Part shown: one piece after another, positions 1 to 8,684 of the stretch
Position numbering within the stretch: position 1 is the stretch's first letter
Layout of the letters: each line of letters opens with the position of its first letter
Assembly: GCA_042096155.1 (NCBI GenBank)
Contig: JBELMC010000041.1
Span: 1-25,851 of the forward strand
From: Dinoroseobacter sp042096155
Lineage (GTDB): Bacteria; Pseudomonadota; Alphaproteobacteria; Rhodobacterales; Rhodobacteraceae
Reading direction: 5' to 3'
Length of the DNA: 25,851 bases
Position numbers and translations under genes: made by a program
The notes under the pieces: model-generated
The model's input: the letters and a program-made list of their open reading frames with translations, nothing else
Database searches by the model: none
Told to the model about the DNA's origin: nothing

Positions 1-6
1 CCGGGC

Positions 7-510
7 ATGTCGAATTTAGAGCAGATGTTGGGGTCAGATGACCTCCACCCGATAGATATTGTTGAGTCCCTCGCGGAACATTACGCTTGGGAATTCGATA
101 GAATAGCCGATGACCAAATTGCGATGTCGGTGGAAGGGCAGTGGCGGGTCTATGACTTGACGCTGGCGTGGTCGGCCTATGACGAAACGCTGCGGCTTGT
201 GTGTACCTTTGAAATGGAGCCGCCGTCGGATCGTATATCCGCGCTGCATGATGCCTTGAATCTGACCAATGACCGGATGTGGTCGGGGGCGTTTACCTAT
301 TGGCAGCCCCAGCGCCTGATGGTCTTTCGCTATGGATTGATGCTGTCAGGTGGCGCGCAAGCCGGGTCTGGGCAAATTGACACGATGCTGACGGCGGCCA
401 TTGCCAATTGCGAGCGGTTCTACCCGGCCTTCCAATTGGTGGCATGGGCCGGGCGAGATCCCGAAGATGCCTTGCAAGTGGCCATCAGCGAGGCTTACGG
501 TCGCGCCTGA
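7..510 (+). CDS. YbjN domain-containing protein
   Basis: This 167-aa soluble, acidic protein resembles the YbjN family of bacterial sensory-transduction-like proteins. The family has a type III secretion chaperone-like fold and its biochemical role is not established. The sequence shows the family pattern: an N-terminal helix, then a strand giving 'MSVEGQWRVYDLTLAW', a strand ending 'LRLVCTFEMEPP', and a long C-terminal helix. There is no signal peptide or membrane segment. The ATG lies only six bases from the window edge, so the ribosome-binding site cannot be judged and a longer upstream start cannot be excluded. The gene ends 19 bases before proC, so the two are probably co-transcribed. 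The family call is from memory of sequence character; the length fits. Confidence 0.8.
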   Translation: MSNLEQMLGSDDLHPIDIVESLAEHYAWEFDRIADDQIAMSVEGQWRVYDLTLAWSAYDETLRLVCTFEMEPPSDRISALHDALNLTNDRMWSGAFTYWQPQRLMVFRYGLMLSGGAQAGSGQIDTMLTAAIANCERFYPAFQLVAWAGRDPEDALQVAISEAYGRA

Positions 511-529
511 ACAGGTTCGGGAGTCTGAG

Positions 530-1342
530 ATGGATTTGGACATCATCGCGCAGCGCGGGCTGCACATGTTGGGCTGTGGTAAGATGGGCTCGGCCATGCT
601 AGCGGGCTGGCTGAACCAAGGGGTTCCAGTGGGATCGGTTTGGGTGCAAGATCCAGCACCGTCGCGCTGGCTGCAAGACACGGGGGTTCATCTCAACCAG
701 GTCAGCCCGGCACAGCCTGCCGTATCGCTTTTGGCGGTAAAGCCGCAAATGATGGGCGATGCGTTGCCTTCGGTGACCGGGTTTGGCGGTGGCCAGACGC
801 TGATCCTATCGGTTGCAGCGGGCACTCCGATTCAGGTGTTCGAGAGCGTTTTTGGTGCAACCACCCCTGTTGTCCGCGCAATGCCCAACACGCCGGCCGC
901 TGTTGGCCAGGGGATCACAGCGATGATTGGCAATCAGGCTGCAACAGCAGATCATCTGGATCTGGCGGAAACCTTGTTGAGCGCCATCGGCCAAGTGGTC
1001 CGTTTGTCATCCGAAGATCAAATGGACGCCGTCACTGGCGTGTCTGGATCAGGCCCCGCCTATGTGTTTCACTTGATCGAAACGATGGCTGCTGCGGGCG
1101 AAGCGCAGGGATTGCCGCGCGACATGGCGATGCAATTGGCCAAGGCCACTGTGGCAGGCGCGGGTGCGTTGGCGGTGCAAGCAGCAGAGCCCCCCAGCCA
1201 ATTGCGCGTCAACGTCACCAGTCCGGCGGGCACCACCGAAGCCGGGTTGCGGGTTTTGATGGATGACGCCACGGGTTTGGCGCCGCTGATGCGCGCGACC
1301 GTTAAAGCCGCCACCGAGCGCAGTCAGGAATTGCGCGCATGA
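530..1342 (+). CDS. proC: pyrroline-5-carboxylate reductase
   Basis: ProC reduces 1-pyrroline-5-carboxylate to L-proline with NAD(P)H, the last step of proline synthesis, in the cytoplasm. The 270-aa product has the N-terminal Rossmann motif GCGKMG at residues 15-20, the family signature 'VRAMPNTPAAVGQG', and the C-terminal dimer/active-site motifs 'VTGVSGSGPAYVF' and 'NVTSPAGTTEAGL'. The reading frame is open back to position 401, but the first 43 codons of that longer frame overlap the YbjN-like gene and resemble no ProC. The ATG at 530 gives the usual family length of about 270 residues, with the nucleotide-binding motif close to the N-terminus. The stop overlaps the start of the next gene (ATGA), indicating translational coupling. 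Confidence 0.96.
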   Translation: MDLDIIAQRGLHMLGCGKMGSAMLAGWLNQGVPVGSVWVQDPAPSRWLQDTGVHLNQVSPAQPAVSLLAVKPQMMGDALPSVTGFGGGQTLILSVAAGTPIQVFESVFGATTPVVRAMPNTPAAVGQGITAMIGNQAATADHLDLAETLLSAIGQVVRLSSEDQMDAVTGVSGSGPAYVFHLIETMAAAGEAQGLPRDMAMQLAKATVAGAGALAVQAAEPPSQLRVNVTSPAGTTEAGLRVLMDDATGLAPLMRATVKAATERSQELRA

Positions 1343-1680
1343 CAGACCAGATCCAGTTTGAAGATTTTCTGAAAGTCGACATCCGTGTGGGTCGGATATT
1401 GCGGGCCGAGGCCTATCCGGAAGCCCGCATCCCCGCCATAAAGATGTGGATCGATTTTGGCCCCGAGATTGGCGAGCGGAAAACCTCGGCGCAGATCACC
1501 CAGCGCTACACGCCAGACACCGTCATTGGACGTCAGGTGATGGCGGTGGTGAACTTTCCGCCGCGCCAAATTGGCAAGTTCATGTCCGAAGTTTTGGTGT
1601 TGGGCGTGCCGGATACGGATGATGCGATTGCTCTGATTTCACCGGATCGCGAGGTCGCCGAAGGGGCTCGGATGTATTGA
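1339..1680 (+). CDS. CsaA-like tRNA-binding domain protein
   Basis: This 113-aa protein is a stand-alone tRNA-binding OB-fold of the CsaA/Arc1p type, also found as the C-terminal domain of some methionyl- and phenylalanyl-tRNA synthetases. CsaA homologues bind tRNA and have been reported to have chaperone-like, export-related activity. Visible hallmarks are 'FLKVDIRVGRI' near the N-terminus, 'EARIPAIKMWIDFG', 'TSAQITQRY', 'QVMAVVNFPPRQIGKFMSEVLVLG', and the terminal 'VAEGARMY'. The length matches the family (about 110 aa). The ATG overlaps the proC stop by four bases, and its stop overlaps the next start by one base, so all three genes appear to be one transcript. The exact cellular role is not deducible from sequence. 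Confidence 0.93.
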   Translation: MTDQIQFEDFLKVDIRVGRILRAEAYPEARIPAIKMWIDFGPEIGERKTSAQITQRYTPDTVIGRQVMAVVNFPPRQIGKFMSEVLVLGVPDTDDAIALISPDREVAEGARMY

Positions 1681-2633
1681 TGGAAAAGTTGCTGATTTCT
1701 CGGGCCCTGCCCGATAGGGTGATGCAAATCGCACGGGCGCGCTATGATGTGACCCTGCGCGACACCTCTTTGCCGATGGATCACGCTGAATGTGTGGCGG
1801 CGTTGCGCGACTATGATGCGGTACTGCCCACGCTTGGGGATGCGTTCAAGGTCGATGTGTTTTCGCAGACCGGAACCATCCGGGCAAAGATCCTGGCCAA
1901 TTTCGGGGTAGGCTATAATCATATTGATACAGAAGCTGCGGCGGCTGCTGGGGTTTGGGTGACCAACACGCCCGGCGCTGTCACCGATGCCACTGCTGAT
2001 CTTGCAATAACGTTGATGCTGATGGCTGCGCGCCGCGCAGGTGAGGGCGAGCGGCTGGTGCGTGCGGGCCAATGGACCGGATGGACACCGACCCAGATGC
2101 TGGGGCAGCATGTCTCGGGCAAGACGGTCGGTATCATAGGCATGGGGCGGATCGGTCAGGCAATCGCACAGCGCTGTCATTTTGGCTTTGGCATGAAGGT
2201 GGTTTACTACAACCGCTCGCCCAAAACGTTGGCGTTCCCAGCCCGGCAGATCGATACGCTCACGGCGGTGATGGCAGCCTGCGACGTGGCAATTGTGGCC
2301 GTGCCCGGCGGCGCCGCAACGTATCATCTGATGAATGCCGAGGCCTTCGCCGCCCTGCAATCGCACGCCGTGTTCGTCAATATCGCGCGCGGCGACGTCG
2401 TCGACGAGGCAGCACTGATCCACGCCTTGCAAACGGGCGCTCTGTCTGCAGCGGGGCTTGATGTTTATGAGTTTGAACCCAACGTGCCCGATGCGCTGAT
2501 GGCTCTGGAAAATGTCGTTTTGCTGCCGCATCTGGGCACGGCGGCGCTGGAGGTGCGCGAAGCGATGGGTCGGATGGCCCTGGACAACGTGATCGCCATG
2601 TCCGAGGGGCGCGCGCTGCCCAACCCGGTTTGA
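1680..2633 (+). CDS. D-isomer specific 2-hydroxyacid dehydrogenase (glyoxylate/hydroxypyruvate reductase-like)
   Basis: This 317-aa NAD(P)-dependent D-2-hydroxyacid dehydrogenase probably reduces glyoxylate or hydroxypyruvate, or an equivalent 2-ketoacid. The catalytic domain comes first, with 'ILANFGVGYNHID' near residues 71-83. The Rossmann signature GMGRIG is at 154-159. The catalytic triad is visible as Arg237 in 'NIARGDVVDE', Glu266 in 'DVYEFEP' and His284 in 'LLPHLG'. The ATG at 1680 overlaps the upstream stop as TGATG. A TTG one codon earlier is also possible, but ATG is preferred. Substrate specificity (GhrB, GyaR or D-glycerate dehydrogenase) cannot be fixed from sequence alone. The gene converges with tdk across a 27-bp gap in which I see no strong hairpin. 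Confidence 0.93.
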   Translation: MEKLLISRALPDRVMQIARARYDVTLRDTSLPMDHAECVAALRDYDAVLPTLGDAFKVDVFSQTGTIRAKILANFGVGYNHIDTEAAAAAGVWVTNTPGAVTDATADLAITLMLMAARRAGEGERLVRAGQWTGWTPTQMLGQHVSGKTVGIIGMGRIGQAIAQRCHFGFGMKVVYYNRSPKTLAFPARQIDTLTAVMAACDVAIVAVPGGAATYHLMNAEAFAALQSHAVFVNIARGDVVDEAALIHALQTGALSAAGLDVYEFEPNVPDALMALENVVLLPHLGTAALEVREAMGRMALDNVIAMSEGRALPNPV

Positions 2634-2660
2634 GGGGCCATCCCTGGCCGATAACTGGGT

Positions 2661-3260
2661 TCATTTGGCCCGAGCGTGTTCGTCGTTTTCCATCTCGGCG
2701 CGCCAGTGACGTCGACACAGACTGACATAGGTGTCATTGCCGCCAATTTGGATTTGGTCGCCTTCCGACTGTGCCGTTCCGTCGCGGCCTTTTCGCACCA
2801 CCATCGTGGCCTTGCGCCCGCAGTGACAGATCGTGCGCAGCTCGCGCATTTCATCGGCCAGCGCCAGAAGCGTTGCCGATCCCGGAAACAGCTTGCCCCG
2901 GAAATCGACCCGCAATCCGTAGCACATGACCGGTACGCCCAGGTCATCAACCGCCCGGGCGAGCTGCCAAACCTGCGCTTCGGACAAAAACTGTGCTTCA
3001 TCCAGAAAGACGCAAGCGCAGGGCCCTTGGGCCAGTCGTGTCTCGATCATGTGATACATGTCGCTGTCGGGTTTGAATGTGTCGGCGGCCGCGGTGATGC
3101 CGATGCGGCTGCCAATTTTGCCCTGTCCGGCCCGATCGTCAAAACTGGCGGTCAGCAGATAGGTGTCCATCCCACGTTCGGCATAGTTATAGGACGCCTG
3201 CAGCAAGATCGTGGATTTACCCGCGTTCATGGTAGAGTAATGAAAATAGAGTTTCGCCAT
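2661..3260 (-). CDS. tdk: thymidine kinase
   Basis: This enzyme phosphorylates thymidine (and deoxyuridine) with ATP in the salvage pathway for dTMP. The 199-aa protein has the P-loop 'STMNAGKST' at residues 9-17, a Walker-B-like segment with the presumed catalytic Glu88 in 'VFLDEAQFL', and a lasso/zinc site with Cys145 and Cys147 in 'CHCGRK' plus Cys182 and His185 in 'CRRHW'. Length and motifs fit the type II (TK1-like) bacterial enzymes, particularly the proteobacterial 'MNAGKS' subtype. It lies alone on the minus strand, convergent with the upstream dehydrogenase and divergent from the Mrp operon. No clear Shine-Dalgarno sequence precedes the ATG. Confidence 0.97.
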   Translation of the reverse strand: MAKLYFHYSTMNAGKSTILLQASYNYAERGMDTYLLTASFDDRAGQGKIGSRIGITAAADTFKPDSDMYHMIETRLAQGPCACVFLDEAQFLSEAQVWQLARAVDDLGVPVMCYGLRVDFRGKLFPGSATLLALADEMRELRTICHCGRKATMVVRKGRDGTAQSEGDQIQIGGNDTYVSLCRRHWRAEMENDEHARAK

Positions 3261-3925
3261 ACATATGGGGGTAGCCTAGCGCCCCCGCCCTTTTCAAGAG
3301 GCCGACATGCGCGAAATGGCAAAACCAAGCCTAAAGGCAAGCGGCTGGTTCTGGCAAAAACAAATTGCCGGGAAACGGCTTTGTCTTTTACCTGTCCGGG
3401 GCCAGCCTCTGTCCACTTTTGGCAAATGGCTCACCAAAATGGGCCCTCAATATCATCGTGGAGCGGTCTGCGGTTTTCAGTTGGGTCAACAGACATCCCG
3501 CAGTGTGGCATATGGCATTCGGGTTTGTATTCACACCGGCGCTCTCTGCGTCGTGGCGTGTGCGCCAGGAGTGTTGGCACTTTCTCAAAGCCGCAGGGTC
3601 TGCCCCAGATCAAATGCAAAACGCTTTAGATGCCTCTGTAAAGGTCTGGTGTTTCGCAATCCCCTCAAAGGCTCAGGATACACTTGCGCAGGCTGTCCTA
3701 TTTTCTGGAACCATTTCAACGCGATTGATACGGACACTGGGGCTGGGGTCTGGTTTGATGTGGTCTTTTCCAAGAGATTGTATCAGGTTGTGATGTGGAG
3801 CGTGGGTTGACCGGTGGTTGCACATCTGGTTTTTGCCCGGAAAACTGCCCGAGACATCATTTCTCATTTTGCAACGTCCGCAAAATTCGGCACAAGTAGG
3901 CGGATTCAACCGTGCAGGAGTTCTC
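3261..3925. other. intergenic region between tdk and the mrp operon
   Basis: These 665 bp separate divergent tdk and mrpAB and must hold both promoters and any 5' leader of mrp. Open frames exist across most of it (for example 3307-3810 and 3365-3793, plus), but their translations lack recognisable motifs, are rich in Trp, Cys and Arg, and have no convincing ribosome-binding site. I therefore do not call a gene. No strong hairpin, tRNA or repeat was found by eye. A small RNA or leader cannot be excluded. Confidence 0.5.
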
Positions 3926-6781
3926 GTGTCTCTTTTCTTGATCGTCGCATTGCCTTTCTTTGGTGCTTTGCTGCCCGGCCTGATGAATGCCGCGGGACGT
4001 TCCGCGACAGCGGGGGTGACCTTTACCGTCACATTGGCGGCCTTTATTGGCCTGCTCACCAACCTTCCTGCCATCATCGCTGGTGATGTGGTGGTCGCGC
4101 GGATTGCCTGGATGCCAACGCTTGGACTGAACGTTACGCTGATGTTGGACGGTTTGGGCTTTTTCTTCGCTCTTTTGATCCTTGGTATCGGCCTTTTGAT
4201 CATTGCTTATGCGCGCCACTATCTGACCCGCGCGGATCATATGGGCGAATTCTTTACCTATTTGTTGTTGTTTCAAGGCGCGATGGTAGGGATCGTCTTG
4301 TCAGATAACATACTGCTTTTGTTGGTTTTCTGGGAGCTTACATCGTTGTCGTCGTTCCTTCTGATCGGCTATTGGAAGCATTTGCCGCAAGGACGCCAAG
4401 GCGCGCGCATGGCGCTGACCGTCACTGGCATGGGGGGACTTGCGATGATCGCCGGCATGCTGATCTTGGGTCAGATCGTTGGCAGTTATGATTTGAGCGT
4501 CATTTTGCAAAATCGCGAGCTGATCCAGGCCGACCCTCTTTACAGACCTGCCTTGGTTTTGATCCTGATGGGGTGTTTTACGAAATCTGCACAGGTCCCG
4601 TTCCATTTCTGGCTGCCCCACGCAATGGCGGCCCCTACACCGGTTTCGGCCTATCTGCACTCAGCCACCATGGTGAAGGCCGGGATTTTTTTGATGGCGC
4701 GGATGTGGCCGGTCTTGTCTGGCACAACTGAGTGGTTTGTGATTGTCACATCCATTGGATTGATCACCATGGTTTTGGGCGCGGTGATCGCCCTGTTCAA
4801 ACATGACCTCAAAGCGCTGCTGGCTTTTTCAACCGTCAGTCATCTGGGATTGGTAACGATGCTTTTGGGGACGGGGACAGCTTTTGGCGCCATGGCCGCC
4901 GTCTTTCACATTCTAAACCATGCGACGTTCAAAGCGGCTTTGTTTATGTCGGCAGGTATCATTGACCATGAGGCCCACACCCGCGACATCAAGCGTCTGG
5001 GGGGCTTGCGCACCCTGATGCCAATCACTTTTACAATCGTTTCACTTGCTGCGCTATCCATGGCCGGTATCCCATTGCTCAATGGCTTTTTGTCAAAAGA
5101 AATGATGCTCGAAGAGGCCAATCACACAGTCTTGTTCAATACGCCATTGCTGGTTCCAGTGCTGGCGACTTTTGGGTCCTTGTTTTCGGCGGCGTATTGT
5201 TTCCGGCTGATCGGTCATGTGTTTTTGGGGCCGGTTCGCGCCGATTATCCGGCACAGCCTCATGATCCGGGCCCGGGTCTTTGGTTGCCGCCTGCCTTGT
5301 TGATTGTTCCTGTTGTCGCAATAGGCACCGCGCCGTTCTTGGTGGAACCCTTTGTGCGACTGATCACGGCCGCGGTGCTGGGCGGCACGGCCGACTTGCC
5401 CACGGCACATTTGAAAATATGGCATGGGTTTGTGCCCGCCCTTTACATGTCGCTTATCGCAGTGATTGGTGGATTGTGGCTGCTCGCATTGTTCAAACCC
5501 GCTTTGAGACTATGGGAAAACACGCCGCGCCCCGAAGCAAAAATCATCTTTGAGGCCATTGTCGAAACTGTCGTTCGACTTGCGCAAGCCTTGATCCTGC
5601 CCGTGCATAATGGCGCGTTTTCACGCTATGCAGCGGTGGGCATGATCACGATCATCGCCGCTGGGGCTTACGCTTGGGGCACTGGCACAGTCGGCACACC
5701 AAACCACGCAGTGCAAAACATGGACCCTGTTTTGGTTGCGGGATGGGGCATGTTGGTGGCCGCGACCATCGGTATGGTGTTCTTGCACCGCAACCGGTTT
5801 TTGTCGCTGATCTTGATCGGGATTGTTGGGCTGATGGTGTCAATTGGCTTTGTGTTTTTCAGCGCGCCAGACCTGGCGATGACACAATTCACAGTCGAAG
5901 TTGTCACGATCATTTTGATGTTGCTGGCGTTGAATTTCTTGCCAAACCGGACACCAATCGAAAGCTCGATCTTACGACGTGTGCGCGACGTAGGTGTCGC
6001 TGTCGCAGGCGGACTTGCAAGCTTTGCAATGGCTTATCACTATCTGTTGCGCGATCCCGTGGCGACGTCGATCTCAGAGTTTCACCTCGCCAATTCTTAC
6101 AAGGGCGGCGGAGGCACGAATGTGGTCAATGTCATTCTCGTTGATTTCCGTGGCTTTGATACCTTTGGTGAAATCATTGTGCTGAGCATTGCGGCGTTGC
6201 TGATTTACGCGCTGACCGAAGCGCTTTTGGGTGGACCTGTGGCCGCAAAATTGCTGAACCGCATCCCCGATCAGCCCCGCGCGGGTGGCATGCATCCAAT
6301 GATGATGGTGGTCTTGACACGGGGCATCATGCCCGTGGTCATGATGGTCGGTTTTTATATTTTCCTCAGCGGTCACAATGAACCCGGCGGTGGGTTCATT
6401 GCGGGCCTGATCGTATCGATCGGGGTGGTGATGCAATATATGGCGAGCGGTTTCTCATGGGCCTCGGCGCGGTTGAAATACCCATATCATGGTGTCATTG
6501 GGGCCGGGGTGTTGGTGGCAGGATTGACCGGGATTGGATCGTGGTTCGTCGGCAAACCATTCCTGACATCAGCCTTTGGCTATGTCCGTATTCCGCCGTT
6601 CGAAAAATTTGAATTGGCCACGGCGGCCTTGTTTGATTTGGGGGTTTTCCTATCGGTCGTAGGCGCGGTGATGCTGTCTTTGGAAAGCTTCTCGAGGCTG
6701 GCGCGCCGGGCCCAGTCGACCGAGAACCCGCATCCGATGGATATTGATCCTTCCCGGCAAGAGCCGAAAGGGGGGGTGTGA
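3926..6781 (+). CDS. mrpA: Mrp/Pha cation:proton antiporter, fused subunit A+B
   Basis: This is the large inner-membrane subunit of the multisubunit Na+(K+)/H+ antiporter, related to NuoL of complex I. The 951-aa protein has the antiporter-domain Glu137 in 'FWELTSLSSF', Lys220 in 'CFTKSAQVPFHFWLPHAM' and Lys251 in 'HSATMVKAGIF'. These are equivalents of residues needed for proton movement in the family. From about residue 789 ('MHPMMMVVLTRG') to 'GGGFIAGL' it contains an MnhB/MrpB domain, so subunits A and B are fused, as in rhizobial PhaAB. The frame is open from 3818, but the GTG at 3926 is preceded by CAGGAG at a good distance and starts the membrane domain (MSLFLIVALPFFGALLPG). It is the first gene of a seven-subunit operon and ends one base before mrpC. 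Confidence 0.95.
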   Translation: MSLFLIVALPFFGALLPGLMNAAGRSATAGVTFTVTLAAFIGLLTNLPAIIAGDVVVARIAWMPTLGLNVTLMLDGLGFFFALLILGIGLLIIAYARHYLTRADHMGEFFTYLLLFQGAMVGIVLSDNILLLLVFWELTSLSSFLLIGYWKHLPQGRQGARMALTVTGMGGLAMIAGMLILGQIVGSYDLSVILQNRELIQADPLYRPALVLILMGCFTKSAQVPFHFWLPHAMAAPTPVSAYLHSATMVKAGIFLMARMWPVLSGTTEWFVIVTSIGLITMVLGAVIALFKHDLKALLAFSTVSHLGLVTMLLGTGTAFGAMAAVFHILNHATFKAALFMSAGIIDHEAHTRDIKRLGGLRTLMPITFTIVSLAALSMAGIPLLNGFLSKEMMLEEANHTVLFNTPLLVPVLATFGSLFSAAYCFRLIGHVFLGPVRADYPAQPHDPGPGLWLPPALLIVPVVAIGTAPFLVEPFVRLITAAVLGGTADLPTAHLKIWHGFVPALYMSLIAVIGGLWLLALFKPALRLWENTPRPEAKIIFEAIVETVVRLAQALILPVHNGAFSRYAAVGMITIIAAGAYAWGTGTVGTPNHAVQNMDPVLVAGWGMLVAATIGMVFLHRNRFLSLILIGIVGLMVSIGFVFFSAPDLAMTQFTVEVVTIILMLLALNFLPNRTPIESSILRRVRDVGVAVAGGLASFAMAYHYLLRDPVATSISEFHLANSYKGGGGTNVVNVILVDFRGFDTFGEIIVLSIAALLIYALTEALLGGPVAAKLLNRIPDQPRAGGMHPMMMVVLTRGIMPVVMMVGFYIFLSGHNEPGGGFIAGLIVSIGVVMQYMASGFSWASARLKYPYHGVIGAGVLVAGLTGIGSWFVGKPFLTSAFGYVRIPPFEKFELATAALFDLGVFLSVVGAVMLSLESFSRLARRAQSTENPHPMDIDPSRQEPKGGV

Positions 6782-6782
6782 G

Positions 6783-7136
6783 ATGGAATTTCTGCTTGCC
6801 TCCGCGATCGGCGTGATGACCGCTGCGGGCATTTATCTTGTGCTGCGCCTGCGGACTTTTCCGGTGATCTTGGGAATGTCGCTGCTGACATATGCTGTGA
6901 ATGTCTTTTTGTTTACGTCTGGCAGGGTGGTTGTGGGCGCTCCGCCTGTGCTGCGTGACGAAGCCACGAGCTATACCGATCCATTGCCACAGGCGCTGGT
7001 GCTGACAGCGATTGTCATTTCATTTGGCATGACGGCTGTGGTGGTGATGATTGGATTGGGAGCGTTTCTGGGCTCTGACGATGATCATATTGATGATCGA
7101 AACGATCTGCCTGATGATATGTCGGAGGGCAGATAA
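6783..7136 (+). CDS. mrpC: Mrp/Pha antiporter subunit C (NuoK-like)
   Basis: This 117-aa membrane protein has three predicted helices: one starting 'FLLASAIGVMTAAGIYLVL', a second around 'VILGMSLLTYAVNVFLF' and a third around 'ALVLTAIVISFGMTAVVVMIGLGAF'. That is the NuoK/MnhC architecture. The motif 'DPLPQALVLTAIVI' is characteristic of MrpC. The C-terminal tail is strongly acidic (a run of Asp residues), as is common in this subunit. The frame is open upstream to 6744 within the end of mrpA, but the ATG at 6783, directly after the mrpA stop, begins the conserved protein. Its TAA overlaps the mrpD ATG by one base, so subunits A to D are tightly coupled. Confidence 0.95.
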   Translation: MEFLLASAIGVMTAAGIYLVLRLRTFPVILGMSLLTYAVNVFLFTSGRVVVGAPPVLRDEATSYTDPLPQALVLTAIVISFGMTAVVVMIGLGAFLGSDDDHIDDRNDLPDDMSEGR

Positions 7137-8683
7137 TGACCCATTGGTTGATCGCCCCGATTGTGCTTCCTGCAATGATGGCCCCATTTATCGTGCTGGC
7201 GGCGCGATATCACATTGGCATCCAGCGGGTCTTTTCGCTCGCCAGTGTGCTGGTGCAGATCGCGATGTTTGCAGGTCTGGCCTGGACGGCTGCTGACGGT
7301 ACAATCCTGCTTTATCAATTGGGCGATTGGGCAGCGCCGTTTGGGATCGTCCTGGTGGGTGACAAGTTGTCGACCATGATGGGATTGCTGACGGTGGTTT
7401 TGGCTTTTTTTGTGTTGATCTATTCCATCAGCTCAGGCTGGGATGGCCGAGGACGGCACTTTCATGCCTTGTTCCAGTTTCAATTGATGGGCATTTTAGG
7501 CGCCTTTTTGACCGGCGACCTGTTTAATCTGTTTGTCTTTTTCGAAGTGCTTTTGATCGCCTCTTACGGACTGATGATCCATGCAGGAGGGACGGCACGG
7601 CTGCGGGCCGGCGTGCAATATGTCTTGTTCAATCTGATCGGATCGACGTTATTTCTGTTCGCCTTGGGCGCAATCTATGCAGAGACCGGCTCGCTGAATA
7701 TGGCCGACCTGGCCAACCGTGTCAGGTTGATCACCGATGAAGAAACGGTTGGTATTCGTCTGGCGTCTGTGCTGTTGCTGCTGGTGTTTGCAATCAAAGC
7801 GGCACTGGTGCCGCTTCATTTCTGGCTGCCCTCCAGCTATGCCGAGGCGCCCGCCCCAGTCGCGGCGTTGTTCGCAATCATGACCAAGGTTGGTGCGTAC
7901 GCGATCATTCGTGTCTATACGCTTGTCTTTCCGCCTGATCTAGAGGTCACCGCCGGTCTGCACGACACATGGTTGTTGCCCGCTGCGCTGATCTCGCTTT
8001 TGGTGGGAATGACCGGCGTGTTGGCCGCAAAAAAGTTTGACAGGTTGATCGCGTTTTCCATTATCGGATCCATGGGCATGGTCTTGGTCTCGATCGCCCT
8101 ATTTACGCCGACAGGGATTGCGGCGGCGCTTTATTATATCATCCACTCGACGCTCGCCGGGGCCGCCTTGTTCTTGATTGCTGATCTGGTGCGGACCGGA
8201 CGCCGTGACTTGGGTCTGACGGCGCAACCGCCAATCCCGGGTGCCGCAATGACGGCAGGTTTGTACTTTGCCGCAGCAATCGCAATGGCAGGTTTGCCGC
8301 CTTTGTCGGGCTTCTTGGGAAAGCTTTTGGTGCTGGATGCGGCCTCTCAAAGCGACTTGATGGTTTGGATCTGGGCCATTGTGCTTGGAGCCAGTTTGAT
8401 TGGCATTGTCGGATTTGCGCGTGCGGGCAGTGTTTTGTTCTGGAAAGCGCAAAGCGTTGCGTCGGAGGCGGATACCCCCACAGCGGTTCCCGCCACGATG
8501 TCTTATGTCGCTGTCGGCGGGCTTATTGCCTTGCTGGCTGCGCATACGATGTTTGGCGGCCAAATGCAGAGCTATACCGCCAGTATTGCAGCCCAGCTTT
8601 TCGCACCGCAGCCCTATATTGAAACCGTGGTGGACACGCCGGGCAAGCTCAGCGAAGCCATCAAGACATCGGGGGATCACTAG
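7136..8683 (+). CDS. mrpD: Mrp/Pha antiporter subunit D (NuoN-like)
   Basis: This 515-aa polytopic membrane protein of the proton-antiporter family (NuoN/NuoM relatives) pairs with MrpA in the ion-translocating core. Key residues are Glu137 in 'FVFFEVLLIASYGL', Lys221 in 'FAIKAALVPLHFWLPSSYAEAP' and Lys251 in 'IMTKVGAYAIIRVY', the expected transmembrane charges. A further half-motif 'KKFDRLIAFSIIGSMGMVL' matches the usual 'L+A+S+++++G' segment. It starts within the mrpC stop codon and is followed one base later by mrpE. The length is normal for the family (about 490-550 aa) and no truncation is evident. Confidence 0.96.
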   Translation: MTHWLIAPIVLPAMMAPFIVLAARYHIGIQRVFSLASVLVQIAMFAGLAWTAADGTILLYQLGDWAAPFGIVLVGDKLSTMMGLLTVVLAFFVLIYSISSGWDGRGRHFHALFQFQLMGILGAFLTGDLFNLFVFFEVLLIASYGLMIHAGGTARLRAGVQYVLFNLIGSTLFLFALGAIYAETGSLNMADLANRVRLITDEETVGIRLASVLLLLVFAIKAALVPLHFWLPSSYAEAPAPVAALFAIMTKVGAYAIIRVYTLVFPPDLEVTAGLHDTWLLPAALISLLVGMTGVLAAKKFDRLIAFSIIGSMGMVLVSIALFTPTGIAAALYYIIHSTLAGAALFLIADLVRTGRRDLGLTAQPPIPGAAMTAGLYFAAAIAMAGLPPLSGFLGKLLVLDAASQSDLMVWIWAIVLGASLIGIVGFARAGSVLFWKAQSVASEADTPTAVPATMSYVAVGGLIALLAAHTMFGGQMQSYTASIAAQLFAPQPYIETVVDTPGKLSEAIKTSGDH

Positions 8684-8684
8684 C

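Noticed and set aside
3307..3810. Overlapping plus-strand open frames (3307-3810 and 3365-3793) in the tdk-mrp gap
   Set aside because: Translations are rich in Trp, Cys and Arg, show no domain or repeat and lack ribosome-binding sites; one begins with TTG. Two different frames are equally open, which argues for chance in GC-rich DNA.
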